In this document: positions 8,381 to 16,216 of the stretch, piece after piece
How positions within the stretch are numbered: position 1 is the stretch's first letter
Layout: every line of letters begins with the position of its first letter
Assembly: GCF_014203955.1 (NCBI RefSeq)
Contig: NZ_JACHKA010000001.1
Coordinates: forward strand, 2,511,001-2,575,000
Reading direction: 5' to 3'
DNA: 64,000 nucleotides
Origin: Sphingobium lignivorans
GTDB lineage: Bacteria; Pseudomonadota; Alphaproteobacteria; Sphingomonadales; Sphingomonadaceae
Translations under genes and position numbers: made by a program
Notes under the pieces: model-generated
Seen by the model: the letters and a program-made list of their open reading frames with translations, nothing else
What the model was told of the DNA's origin: nothing
The model's database searches: none

Positions 8381-9802
8381 ATGACCAAGCCGGACATGAT
8401 CGAGAACCGGACATTCGACGAGATTGCCGTCGGTGATCATGCGAGCCTCTCGCGCACGCTGGGCGAGCGGGAGATCCAGCTCTTCGCCCTCGCCTCGGGT
8501 GACGTCAATCCGGCGCATCTCGACCCGGACTATGCCGCCACGGACATCTTCCAGCGCGTCATTGCCCACGGCCTGTGGGGCGGCGGTCTCATTTCCGCCG
8601 TGCTCGGCACGGAGCTGCCCGGCCCCGGAACCATCTATCTGAGCCAGAGCCTGCGCTTCGTGCGGCCCGTCTGCCTGGGCGACACCATCACCGCGTCCGT
8701 TACGGTGAAGGAAAAGCGCCCGAAGACGCACGACCTCGTTCTTGATTGCCGGTGCAGCAACCAGCGCAACGAGGACGTCATCACCGGCGAGGCGCTGGTA
8801 CGCGCACCGACGGAGAAAGTGTGCCGGCCCCGCATCGCGCTGCCCGACGTGCGCGTGCCTGATCACGACGACTATCGGCGGCTCATCGAAGCGACGCGGG
8901 GCGGCGCGCCCGTGCCCACGGCCGTGGCGCACCCCTGCTCGGCAGCGGCCATCGCGGCGGCAGCGGAAGCCGCCGAAGCCGGCCTCATCGTGCCCATACT
9001 CGTCGGACCGGAAAGCAGGATCAGGGCGGCAGCACAGGAAGCGGAAGTGGATATCAGCGCTTTCCGCCTCGTGCCTGCCCCGCACAGCCATGCCGCCGCC
9101 GCGCAGGCAGTGGCGCTGGTGCGCGCCGGCAAAGCGCAACTGCTGATGAAAGGCTCGCTGCATACCGACGAGCTGATGAGCGCGATCGTGGCCCGCGAGA
9201 CGGGCCTGCGTACCGAGCGGCGGATTAGCCATGTCTACATCATGGACGTGCCCGGCCATCCCACGCCCCTGCTCATCACGGACGCGGCCATCAACATCGC
9301 GCCGACGCTGGAGGAAAAGGCCGACATCATCCGCAACGCCATCGACCTTGCCCATGTCATCGGCATCGAGACGCCCCGGGTCGCCATTCTCTCGGCCGTG
9401 GAGACGGTCAACCCCGCCCTCGCCTCCACGCTGGACGCCGCAGCGCTCTGCAAGATGGCGGATCGCGGCCAGATCGCCGGGGGCGTGCTCGACGGCCCCC
9501 TGGCCTTCGACAATGCAATCAGCGAGGCGGCCGCGAAGGAGAAAGGCATCGTCTCGCCGGTCGCCGGCAAGGCCGAGATCCTGATCGTGCCCAATATCGA
9601 GGCGGGGAACATGCTGGCCAAGCAGCTCACGTTCCTCGGGGGCGCGGATGCGGCGGGCATCGTGCTGGGCGCACGCGTGCCGGTCATCCTCACCAGCCGC
9701 GCCGATTCCGCGCGCACCCGCATGGCCTCCTGCGCGGTGGCGGTGCTGCTGGCCCGCGCCGCGACGAAGGCCGCGCCGGGCGTGGCGAGCCAGCCCGCAT
9801 GA
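8381..9802 (+). CDS. Bifunctional MaoC-like enoyl-CoA hydratase / phosphate acyltransferase
   Basis: 473-aa fusion. Residues about 1-155 are a MaoC/hydratase-2 hotdog domain with GDVNPAHLD and VIAHGLWGGGLIS (hydratase-2-type Asp/His motif). Residues about 165-468 are a phosphate acetyl/butyryltransferase (Pta/Ptb) domain with LMKGSLHTDELM, PLLITDAAIN and GILDGPLAFDNA-like motifs. The first domain could supply (R)-3-hydroxyacyl-CoA to PhaC; the second exchanges acyl-CoA for acyl phosphate. The GGAG site lies inside the end of phaC. The stop overlaps the ackA start by four bases (ATGA), so the phosphotransacylase is coupled to its kinase. Confidence 0.9.
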   Translation: MTKPDMIENRTFDEIAVGDHASLSRTLGEREIQLFALASGDVNPAHLDPDYAATDIFQRVIAHGLWGGGLISAVLGTELPGPGTIYLSQSLRFVRPVCLGDTITASVTVKEKRPKTHDLVLDCRCSNQRNEDVITGEALVRAPTEKVCRPRIALPDVRVPDHDDYRRLIEATRGGAPVPTAVAHPCSAAAIAAAAEAAEAGLIVPILVGPESRIRAAAQEAEVDISAFRLVPAPHSHAAAAQAVALVRAGKAQLLMKGSLHTDELMSAIVARETGLRTERRISHVYIMDVPGHPTPLLITDAAINIAPTLEEKADIIRNAIDLAHVIGIETPRVAILSAVETVNPALASTLDAAALCKMADRGQIAGGVLDGPLAFDNAISEAAAKEKGIVSPVAGKAEILIVPNIEAGNMLAKQLTFLGGADAAGIVLGARVPVILTSRADSARTRMASCAVAVLLARAATKAAPGVASQPA

Positions 9803-10998
9803 GCCAGGCGATCATCAGCCTCAATTCCGGTTCCTCCAGCATCAAGTTCGGTCTGTTCTCGCTGGAAGGCGGCGTGCCCGTCCATGCCGCCGGGGGCAAG
9901 CTGGAGAAGATCGGCATCGCGCCCCAGCTCACCATCCGGGATGGCGAGGGTAGCATCATCGCGGAGAAGGAATGGCCGCAGGGTGCGAGCCTTACGCATC
10001 AGGCGCTGCTCGACGATCTCTATGACTGGGCAGGCAGCCACCTCGCCGGGCACGAGATCATCGCGGTCGGGCATCGCGTCGTGCATGGCGGCGCCGATTT
10101 CGCCGCGCCGGTGCGGGTGGACGCGGCCATTCTGGCGCGGCTGGAAGCGCTCTGCCCGCTGGCGCCTCTGCACCAGCCGCACAATCTCGCCGCCATCCGG
10201 GCCATTGCTGCCCTGTCTCCCGACCTTCCCCAGATCGCCTGTTTCGACACCGCATTCCATCACGCCATGGAGCCGGTAGCGACGCGGCTCGCCCTGCCCC
10301 GCGCGATGTCCGACAGGGGCATTCGCCGCTATGGCTTCCATGGCCTTTCCTACGATTATATCGCCCGCCGGCTGCGCGAGATCGATCCTGAGCTGGCAAG
10401 CGGGCGCGTGATCGCGGGGCATCTCGGCAATGGCGCTTCGCTCTGCGCCATCCACGCGGGCCGCAGTGTCGACACGACGATGGGCTTCACGGCGCTCGAC
10501 GGCCTGATGATGGGCACGCGCAGCGGCGCACTCGATCCCGGCGTCGTGATCCACCTGATGAAGCAGGAGGGCATGAGCGCCGACGAGATCGAGACGCTGC
10601 TCTATCGGGAGAGCGGGCTGCTCGGCGTCTCCGGCATTTCGAGCGACATGCGCACGCTTCACGAGAGCGACGATCCGCGCGCGGCCGAGGCCATCGCGCT
10701 TTTCGTGTGGCGCGCCGCGCGGGAAGCCGGCGCACTCATCAGCGCCATGGGCGGGATCGACGGCATCGTGTTCACGGCCGGCATCGGCGAAAATGATCCG
10801 GTCATCCGCGCCGCCATCGCCGCGCGCCTCGCCTGGACGGGCCTGGAAATCGACGAGGCCGCCAATCGCGCCAATGCGCCGCTCATCAGCACCCCCGACA
10901 GCCGTGTCACGGCCCGGGTCATTCCCACGGACGAGGAACGGATGATCGCCCTGCACACGCTGGCGACCCTGCAAGCGGAAGCAACGCCCTGGGCATGA
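9799..10998 (+). CDS. ackA: Acetate kinase (or short-chain acyl kinase)
   Basis: Interconverts acetyl phosphate and acetate with ATP/ADP. 399 aa, normal length. ASKHA-fold signatures: N-terminal LNSGSSSIKF, the VVHGG motif, CFDTAFHHAM with the conserved His, GHLGNGASLCAI, and ETLLYRESGLLGVSGISSD. The start codon overlaps the preceding stop. Together with the Pta domain it forms an acyl-CoA/acyl-P/acid route that may drain or refill acyl-CoA when PHA is made or degraded. Propionate or butyrate as substrate cannot be excluded. Confidence 0.92.
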   Translation: MSQAIISLNSGSSSIKFGLFSLEGGVPVHAAGGKLEKIGIAPQLTIRDGEGSIIAEKEWPQGASLTHQALLDDLYDWAGSHLAGHEIIAVGHRVVHGGADFAAPVRVDAAILARLEALCPLAPLHQPHNLAAIRAIAALSPDLPQIACFDTAFHHAMEPVATRLALPRAMSDRGIRRYGFHGLSYDYIARRLREIDPELASGRVIAGHLGNGASLCAIHAGRSVDTTMGFTALDGLMMGTRSGALDPGVVIHLMKQEGMSADEIETLLYRESGLLGVSGISSDMRTLHESDDPRAAEAIALFVWRAAREAGALISAMGGIDGIVFTAGIGENDPVIRAAIAARLAWTGLEIDEAANRANAPLISTPDSRVTARVIPTDEERMIALHTLATLQAEATPWA

Positions 10999-11000
10999 CC

Positions 11001-11020
11001 GCCGGTGCCTTCCGGCTTTT
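11001..11020 (+). terminator. Candidate terminator after ackA
   Basis: Short hairpin GCCGG-TGCCTT-CCGGC directly followed by TTTT, three bases after the ackA stop. It lies between the convergent ackA and sulfite-oxidase-like genes. The stem is only five pairs, so this is moderate evidence. Confidence 0.45.
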
Positions 11021-11053
11021 CAGCCCCGGGACAGAACGCGCCTTCTCTCGCAC

Positions 11054-11710
11054 TCAGCCATAGCGCTCCTCCTTCCAGGGATCGCCGCGCATATGGTAGC
11101 CGTTCTGTTCCCAGAAGCCCGGCTTGTCGCCCCCGAGGAAATCGATGCCGCCGAGCCATTTGGCGCTTTTCCAGAAATAGAGATGCGGAATGACCAGCCG
11201 GACCGGCCCGCCATGGTCCCGCGTCAGCGGCTTCCCGTCCCAGCCATGGGCCAGCAGGGCATCGGGCGCGGCGAAATCCTCCAGCGGGACATTGGTCGTA
11301 TACCCGTCATAGCCGTGCAGCATGACATGCGTCGCTTCCTCGGCCGGGCCGACCAAATCCAGCAGGTCACGGGTCGCCACGCCCGTCCAGTCATTGTCGT
11401 AGCGCGACCAGGTGGTGACGCAGTGGATATCCGAGCGGACCTGGGTCTGCGGCAGGGCCATGAAGGCGGCCCAGTCCAGCGACACCGGTTCCGCGACCAT
11501 CCCGCCGATCCTCAGGCGCCACCGCTCGGTGGAGACGTCCGGCTGCCGGCCGAGATCGAGCACCGGCCAGTTGCGCACCAGATGCTGGCCGGGCGGCAGG
11601 CGCTCCTCCGCCGGGCGGGCGGGCGCGCCGGTGATGAACTTGTGTTCGCTCGCCCAGCGCCGCTTCGAGCGCGTCAGCTTGCTGTCCGGCGGAGTCGTCT
11701 CATCGTCCAT
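11054..11710 (-). CDS. Sulfite oxidase-like molybdopterin oxidoreductase
   Basis: 218 aa, matching the oxidoreductase molybdopterin-binding domain. Cys97 in DIHCVTTWSRYD is the expected molybdenum-coordinating Cys; LHGYDGYTTNVPLED, GPVRLVIPHLYFWKSAKW and the C-terminal FWEQNGYHMRGDPW pattern are typical of the cytosolic short members. No Tat signal is seen, unlike MsrP/YedY. Start 11710 was chosen because upstream residues are Arg-rich and unconserved; the ribosome site is weak. The substrate is unknown. It is convergent to ackA and divergent from the aromatic cluster. Confidence 0.85.
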   Translation of the reverse strand: MDDETTPPDSKLTRSKRRWASEHKFITGAPARPAEERLPPGQHLVRNWPVLDLGRQPDVSTERWRLRIGGMVAEPVSLDWAAFMALPQTQVRSDIHCVTTWSRYDNDWTGVATRDLLDLVGPAEEATHVMLHGYDGYTTNVPLEDFAAPDALLAHGWDGKPLTRDHGGPVRLVIPHLYFWKSAKWLGGIDFLGGDKPGFWEQNGYHMRGDPWKEERYG

Positions 11711-11880
11711 AGGCGGTTCCCGGAGAGGCGCGGCGTGCCAGCGCAGCATCCGCCAAACCGCAGCCGCGCGCAAGGCCGGAACGCGCAGGGAGCGTGCTGC
11801 CAGGTCCACCTGCCATCTCAATTTCCCACGATGAACGCAGCCCATTTCTGCTATGCCGAGGCTTGATATGACGGCCCCAA

Positions 11881-11904
11881 GCTGCTTTCTATCATGATAG
11901 GAAA
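11881..11904. promoter_or_regulatory. Palindromic operator candidate before the aromatic operon
   Basis: A perfect 12-base palindrome CTATCATGATAG (11886-11897) inside a wider, one-base-offset repeat of GCTTT and AAAAGC. It lies 55 bases upstream of the VOC gene start, in the divergent gap with the sulfite-oxidase-like gene. The IclR-family regulator at the end of this operon is the obvious candidate ligand; that is inference. Confidence 0.45.
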
Positions 11905-11952
11905 AGCCGGCGGCAAATATCGACCGCCGGCGCAGCGCGCAGGAGAGTAACC

Positions 11953-12366
11953 GTGCTCATCAAACGGCTCGATCACGTCAATATCCGCACGCGTGACCTG
12001 CCGCCGGTCGTCGCTTTCTATCGCGACATACTGGAGCTGGAGGAACGCGACCCGCCATCCAATCTCGACAGGACGATGGTGCGGTGGATGTACGATCACA
12101 AGGATGACCCGATCGTCCACATCAGCACGCCCGGCGCGCTCAGCGAGCATGGCATCTACGACAATATCACCGGGACGACCGGCGGGCTCGATCATGTCGC
12201 CTTCCAGTGCGTGGGCCTCGCGCCCCTCGTAGAGCGGCTGAAGAAGCATGGCGTGCCCTGGCGCGAGAACCGGGTGGACGTCATCAAGATGACGCAGGTG
12301 TTCCTGCACGATCCCACCGGCGTGCAGATCGAACTCAATGTGTTCGACGAGGATCCCGGCCCTTGA
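11953..12366 (+). CDS. VOC superfamily (glyoxalase/extradiol dioxygenase-like) protein
   Basis: 137 aa. Two beta-alpha-beta-beta-beta units: the first begins MLIKRLDHVNIRTRDL and FYRDILELEE, the second GGLDHVAFQCVGL and ends VFLHDPTGVQIELNVF. The metal-site His residues (His8 and the LDHVA His) and the C-terminal Glu are present. The start is GTG at 11953, following AGGAGAG. Members include glyoxalases, epimerases and dioxygenases, so the reaction is open. As first gene of a ten-gene series rich in aryl-ketone chemistry, it may act on a side-chain intermediate. Confidence 0.85.
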   Translation: MLIKRLDHVNIRTRDLPPVVAFYRDILELEERDPPSNLDRTMVRWMYDHKDDPIVHISTPGALSEHGIYDNITGTTGGLDHVAFQCVGLAPLVERLKKHGVPWRENRVDVIKMTQVFLHDPTGVQIELNVFDEDPGP

Positions 12367-12428
12367 GCGGCGGGGCCGCTCCACACGAATAAAGAAGAAA
12401 CAGAACCATAATCATCAGGAGAGAGACC

Positions 12429-12974
12429 ATGAACAAGCCCGAGGTGAAGATGACGGCTCCTCCCAGCCAGGAGCGCAAGATTGTCAACGTTCCCGAACTT
12501 TTCCCGGACCTGATCGCGAAGCATGCCCATCCCGGGCGGTTCGTCCATTATGACGAGAAGGACAGCCCCTGGGTGCCCTTCGGCGAGAATGCGGCGATCA
12601 AGCACCTACTCTTTGACACCCGCCACAACATCTATTCCAACATCCTCTGGATGAAAGGGCCGGCCGTGGTCGGCACGCACAAGCACCGGGGCTATGTGGT
12701 GATGATGTGCCTGGAAGGCAGCGTCCATTATCTCGAATATGACTGGCTCGCGACGCCCGGCTGCTTCATCTACGAAACGCCCGGCGAGGCCCATACGCTG
12801 GTCACCGACCATCCCGAGGGCTGCAAGCTCTTCGGCTGGATGCAGGGCCCCAACGAGTTCTACGATCCCGAGGGCAATCTCGTCATGACCGCCGATGTCT
12901 GGTGGTTCATGGATCATTACGAGAGCTACTGCCGCGAGCACGGCATCCCGCTCAATCCCGAACTCTATCTCTGA
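12429..12974 (+). CDS. Cupin, 2,4'-dihydroxyacetophenone dioxygenase-like
   Basis: 181-aa cupin. Candidate metal ligands are His84 and His86 (GTHKHRG) and His122 (TPGEAHTL). The 38/36-residue spacing fits what I recall for the three Fe ligands of 2,4'-dihydroxyacetophenone dioxygenase (DAD), and the length is also close to DAD. DAD cleaves the bond between the carbonyl and hydroxymethyl carbons of an aryl ketone, giving 4-hydroxybenzoate and formate. A close relative acting on a methoxylated aryl ketone would suit this locus, but the exact substrate is inference. AGGAGAGA precedes the ATG. Confidence 0.75.
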   Translation: MNKPEVKMTAPPSQERKIVNVPELFPDLIAKHAHPGRFVHYDEKDSPWVPFGENAAIKHLLFDTRHNIYSNILWMKGPAVVGTHKHRGYVVMMCLEGSVHYLEYDWLATPGCFIYETPGEAHTLVTDHPEGCKLFGWMQGPNEFYDPEGNLVMTADVWWFMDHYESYCREHGIPLNPELYL

Positions 12975-13019
12975 CGCCGCGCGCGCCGATCCAGTCGCCT
13001 ATCCTTTCGAAAGGACATC

Positions 13020-13856
13020 ATGGTGAGCCATCCTCCCAAAGCGCTCGAACAGTTCGACATTGCCGGCCGCAGCGCCATCGTGACCGGCGCCGCCTCCGGC
13101 ATCGGCCTTGCCTATGCCGAGACCATGGCCGAGGCCGGCGCCCGCGTGACACTGACCGATGTGGACGGCGCGGCGGCGGAGCGCGAGGCGGCGCGGTTGC
13201 GCGCGGAAGGATATGATGCACGCGCCGCGCAGCTCGACGTCTCCGACCGGGCGCGCACTACGCAGGTGTTCGACGAGCACGAAGCGGCCTATGGCGGGCT
13301 CGATATCGCTTTCGCTAATGCGGGCGTAGGCATCGGACCCGGCTTCTGGGACCCCAACGGCCACCGCGCCCCGGACGGTCAGGTGGACAGCTACAATCCC
13401 GAATATTGGGACCGGATCATCGCCATCAATCTCACCGGCGCCTACAACACGATGCGCGACGCCGTCCGGCTGATGAAGAAGGGCGGCAAGGGCGGATCGA
13501 TCATCGCCACCTCGTCCAACGCGGCGGTCATCTGCGAAGCGATCGTCCCCCTGCCCTACATGCCCGCCAAGGCCGGCGTCAGCCACATGGTGAAGCATCT
13601 CGCCTTCGAGCTGGCGGAATATCATATCCGGGTGAACGCCATCCTGCCCGGCCCCTTCGTCACCAACATCGCCGATGGCTCGCTCAAGGACCCGGTTGTG
13701 CGCGCGGCGTGGGACAAGTCGACGCCGATGGGCCGCATCGCCGAACCCTACCAGATCAAGCCGCTCGCGCTCTATCTCGCCTCGGATGCATCGAGCTACG
13801 TCACGGGTGCACAGATGTTGATTGACGGCGGCATGGCGCTGGGGAAATTCCACTAG
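13020..13856 (+). CDS. SDR family NAD(P)-dependent oxidoreductase
   Basis: 278-aa classical short-chain dehydrogenase. TGAASGIG nucleotide motif at residues 22-29, NAG strand (FANAGVGIG), a Ser in ATSSNAAV, and the catalytic pair Tyr180/Lys184 (YMPAKAG). The Asp after strand 2 (LTDVDG) suggests NAD preference. A 14-residue insert after the NAG motif is longer than average. The C-terminus VTGAQMLIDGGMA is typical. Probable job: oxidation of a secondary benzylic or side-chain alcohol in the pathway; inferred from neighbours. AAGG site upstream. Confidence 0.88.
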   Translation: MVSHPPKALEQFDIAGRSAIVTGAASGIGLAYAETMAEAGARVTLTDVDGAAAEREAARLRAEGYDARAAQLDVSDRARTTQVFDEHEAAYGGLDIAFANAGVGIGPGFWDPNGHRAPDGQVDSYNPEYWDRIIAINLTGAYNTMRDAVRLMKKGGKGGSIIATSSNAAVICEAIVPLPYMPAKAGVSHMVKHLAFELAEYHIRVNAILPGPFVTNIADGSLKDPVVRAAWDKSTPMGRIAEPYQIKPLALYLASDASSYVTGAQMLIDGGMALGKFH

Positions 13857-13926
13857 TCGCAAGCCACGCGCCGCCGCTGGCCGGACCGGCCATGCGGGGC
13901 CTGCACGGCAAGCCAAGGAGCAAGAC

Positions 13927-15045
13927 ATGACCACGACCACCCGCGCCGCCATCTGCTATGGGGCGGAAAAGCCCTTCTCCATAGAGGATGTCACGCTGGA
14001 CGATCCGCGCGAGGACGAAGTTCTGGTGCGCATCCACGCCTGCGGCATCTGCCATACCGACATGGCCGCGCGCGACAGCCAGATCCCGACACCGCTGCCG
14101 ATGGTGCTGGGCCATGAGGGCGCGGGCGTGGTCGAGAAGGTCGGTGCGGCCATCACGCATGTGAAGCCGGGCGACCGCGTCATCATGAGCTTCAACAGTT
14201 GCGGCCATTGCCCCTCCTGCGCCATCGACCGGCCGACTTACTGCTATAATTTCGTGCCGGAGAACTGGACCGGCAAGCGCGCCGACGGGAGCGCGACCGC
14301 GCATCAGGACGGGGGGGACGTCAACGCCAATTTCTTCGGCCAGTCGTCCTTCGCCGCGCACGCGCTGGCTCATGCCCGCAATGTGGTGAAAGTGCCCGAG
14401 AGCGCGGCCGCTATTCCCCTCGCGACGCTGGCACCGCTGGGCTGCGGGCTGATGACCGGTGCGGGCGCCGTGCTGCGCAGCATGAATGTGCGCGCGGGCA
14501 TGCCGATCGCCGTCTTCGGATCGGGCGCGGTGGGCCTCGCGGCGGTGATGGCGGCCAAGATCGCCGGGGCGAACCCGATCATCGCCGTCGACGTGCATGA
14601 CAATCGCCTTGCCCTCGCCCGCGAGATGGGCGCGACGCACAGCATCAACGGCAGGACGCAGGATTCCGTCGAGGAGATCCGCAGGATCAGCCCGCAGGGT
14701 CTCGCTTATGCCTTCGACACGACGGGCCTCAAGTCCATCATCGAGCAGGCCTTCGGGCTGCTGCTCCCGCTCGGTGTGCTGGGCCTTGTCGGCGCGTCGG
14801 GCCCTGCGGAAATGCTGAGCTTCAACGAATCCAGCCTGATGGGCGGCGGCAAGCGGGTGATCGGCATCCTCGGCGGCGATTCCGATCTCCAGACTTTCCT
14901 GCCGGAGCTGATCGAGCATCATCTCGCGGGCCGCTTCCCGCACGAGCGCCTGATCCGCACCTTCCCCTTCAGCCAGATCAACGAGGCTTTCCACGCCGGC
15001 GAGAGCGGCGAAGTGGTGAAGCCCGTGCTGGTGATGGAAGACTGA
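13927..15045 (+). CDS. Zinc-dependent (aryl-)alcohol dehydrogenase, MDR family
   Basis: 372 aa. Catalytic zinc ligands are the Cys of HACGICHTD, His of LGHEGAG and the Cys of APLGCGLMTGAGA. The structural-zinc lobe has four Cys (CGHCPSCAIDRPTYC). The Rossmann motif is FGSGAVGLAA. The C/GICHTDM and LAPLGCG patterns are those of benzyl/aryl-alcohol dehydrogenases (XylB-like), oxidising aromatic primary alcohols with NAD+. ATG at 13927 after AAGGAG; the upstream in-frame extension lacks homology. The substrate may be a side-chain alcohol of the same aromatic compound. Confidence 0.87.
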   Translation: MTTTTRAAICYGAEKPFSIEDVTLDDPREDEVLVRIHACGICHTDMAARDSQIPTPLPMVLGHEGAGVVEKVGAAITHVKPGDRVIMSFNSCGHCPSCAIDRPTYCYNFVPENWTGKRADGSATAHQDGGDVNANFFGQSSFAAHALAHARNVVKVPESAAAIPLATLAPLGCGLMTGAGAVLRSMNVRAGMPIAVFGSGAVGLAAVMAAKIAGANPIIAVDVHDNRLALAREMGATHSINGRTQDSVEEIRRISPQGLAYAFDTTGLKSIIEQAFGLLLPLGVLGLVGASGPAEMLSFNESSLMGGGKRVIGILGGDSDLQTFLPELIEHHLAGRFPHERLIRTFPFSQINEAFHAGESGEVVKPVLVMED

Positions 15046-15085
15046 ACCCGGCACGCGCCGAACCTGCCGAGAGGATGACACCGAT

Positions 15086-16093
15086 ATGCGCGCCGCCATC
15101 ATGCAGGGCCTGCACAAGCCCCTTCGCGTGGATACGCTTCCCGATCCCGTGCCCGGCGAAGGCGAACTGGTGGTGAAGGTCGGCCGCTGCGGCATCTGCG
15201 GCTCCGACCTGCACATGACCGAGGACCCCGGCTACGGGAAAGGCGCAGGCGACGTGCTCGGCCACGAGTTCGCCGGCGAGATCGTCGCTCTGGGCAAGGG
15301 CGTCACCGGCCTGCGCACCGGCGACCTCGTCTCGGTGAGCCCGCTCAGGAGCTGCGGCCACTGCGCCGCCTGCCGGGCGGGCGATGTTGCCTGGTGCGCG
15401 CATTTCGGGCTGCAGGCAGGCGGTTACGCGGAATATGCGCTCACCCGCCCCAATCAGTGCGTGAAGCTCCCCGACACGCTGAGCCTTGCCGATGGCGCCA
15501 TCGTGGAGCCGCTGGCCGTGGCGCGGCACGGCATTGCCCTGTCCGGCATCCGCGCGGGCGACCGGGTGCTGGTGCTGGGCGCCGGGCCGATCGGTCTGGC
15601 CGTGGCATTCTGGGCGCGCCGGGCAGGCGCGGCGGCCGTGATCGTGCAGGACATCGCCGACTGGCAGCGCGAGCGCGCGCTCATCATGGGCGCGACCGGC
15701 TTCATCGTCGACAGGGACGATCCGGTGGGTGCCGCGACCCGCGCGCTCGGCGGCCCGGCGGACATCGTGTTCGAGTGCGTCGGCGTGCCCGGCCTCATCG
15801 CGCAGGCCGTGCAGCAGGTTCGCCCACGCGGCACCATCCTGCTGCTTGGCCTGTGCAACCAGCCCGACACGTTCAACAGCTTCGCCATGCTTTCCAAGGA
15901 GATCCGGCTGGTCACCTCGGCCTTCTTCACGCAGGGCGAATATGAGGCGGCGCTTGACGCGCTGGACCGGGGCGCCGCCGAACCGCGCGCGCTCGTGACC
16001 GAAACGATCAGCCTCGCCCGGACGCCGGAGATCTTCGAAAGCCTCAAGCGCCGCACGCATCAGTGCAAGGTGATGATCGCGCCGGGCGAATAG
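15086..16093 (+). CDS. Zinc-dependent dehydrogenase, threonine/sorbitol dehydrogenase-like MDR
   Basis: 335 aa. Catalytic zinc site: Cys in GRCGICGSDLH, HE in LGHEFAG and Glu in AIVEPLAVARH. Structural-zinc Cys cluster CGHCAACRAGDVAWC. Rossmann motif LGAGPIGLAV. The GICGSD signature places it in the polyol/threonine dehydrogenase branch, distinct from the preceding aryl-alcohol type. It sits 40 bases downstream of that gene, so the operon carries two different MDR enzymes, perhaps for successive oxidations. Confidence 0.85.
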   Translation: MRAAIMQGLHKPLRVDTLPDPVPGEGELVVKVGRCGICGSDLHMTEDPGYGKGAGDVLGHEFAGEIVALGKGVTGLRTGDLVSVSPLRSCGHCAACRAGDVAWCAHFGLQAGGYAEYALTRPNQCVKLPDTLSLADGAIVEPLAVARHGIALSGIRAGDRVLVLGAGPIGLAVAFWARRAGAAAVIVQDIADWQRERALIMGATGFIVDRDDPVGAATRALGGPADIVFECVGVPGLIAQAVQQVRPRGTILLLGLCNQPDTFNSFAMLSKEIRLVTSAFFTQGEYEAALDALDRGAAEPRALVTETISLARTPEIFESLKRRTHQCKVMIAPGE

Positions 16094-16140
16094 CCGCGCC
16101 CACGCAGGGACCGCAATGGCGCTTTCGGGCCACTATTTCC

Positions 16141-16172
16141 TTCGCATATGTGATCGTTTCATATACGGCGAA
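16141..16172. promoter_or_regulatory. Imperfect inverted repeat before the decarboxylase gene
   Basis: Outer arms TTCGC and GCGAA flank inner ATATG and CATAT. The left part TTCGCATATGTGA matches 10 of 13 positions of the perfect palindrome at 22411-22428. It lies 45 bases upstream of the TPP enzyme start, in the largest gap of the operon (123 bases), so an internal promoter and operator is possible. Confidence 0.35.
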
Positions 16173-16216
16173 CCCGGAATCAAGAACCATGAGTCTCGGG
16201 TAAGCGGAGTAAGGAC

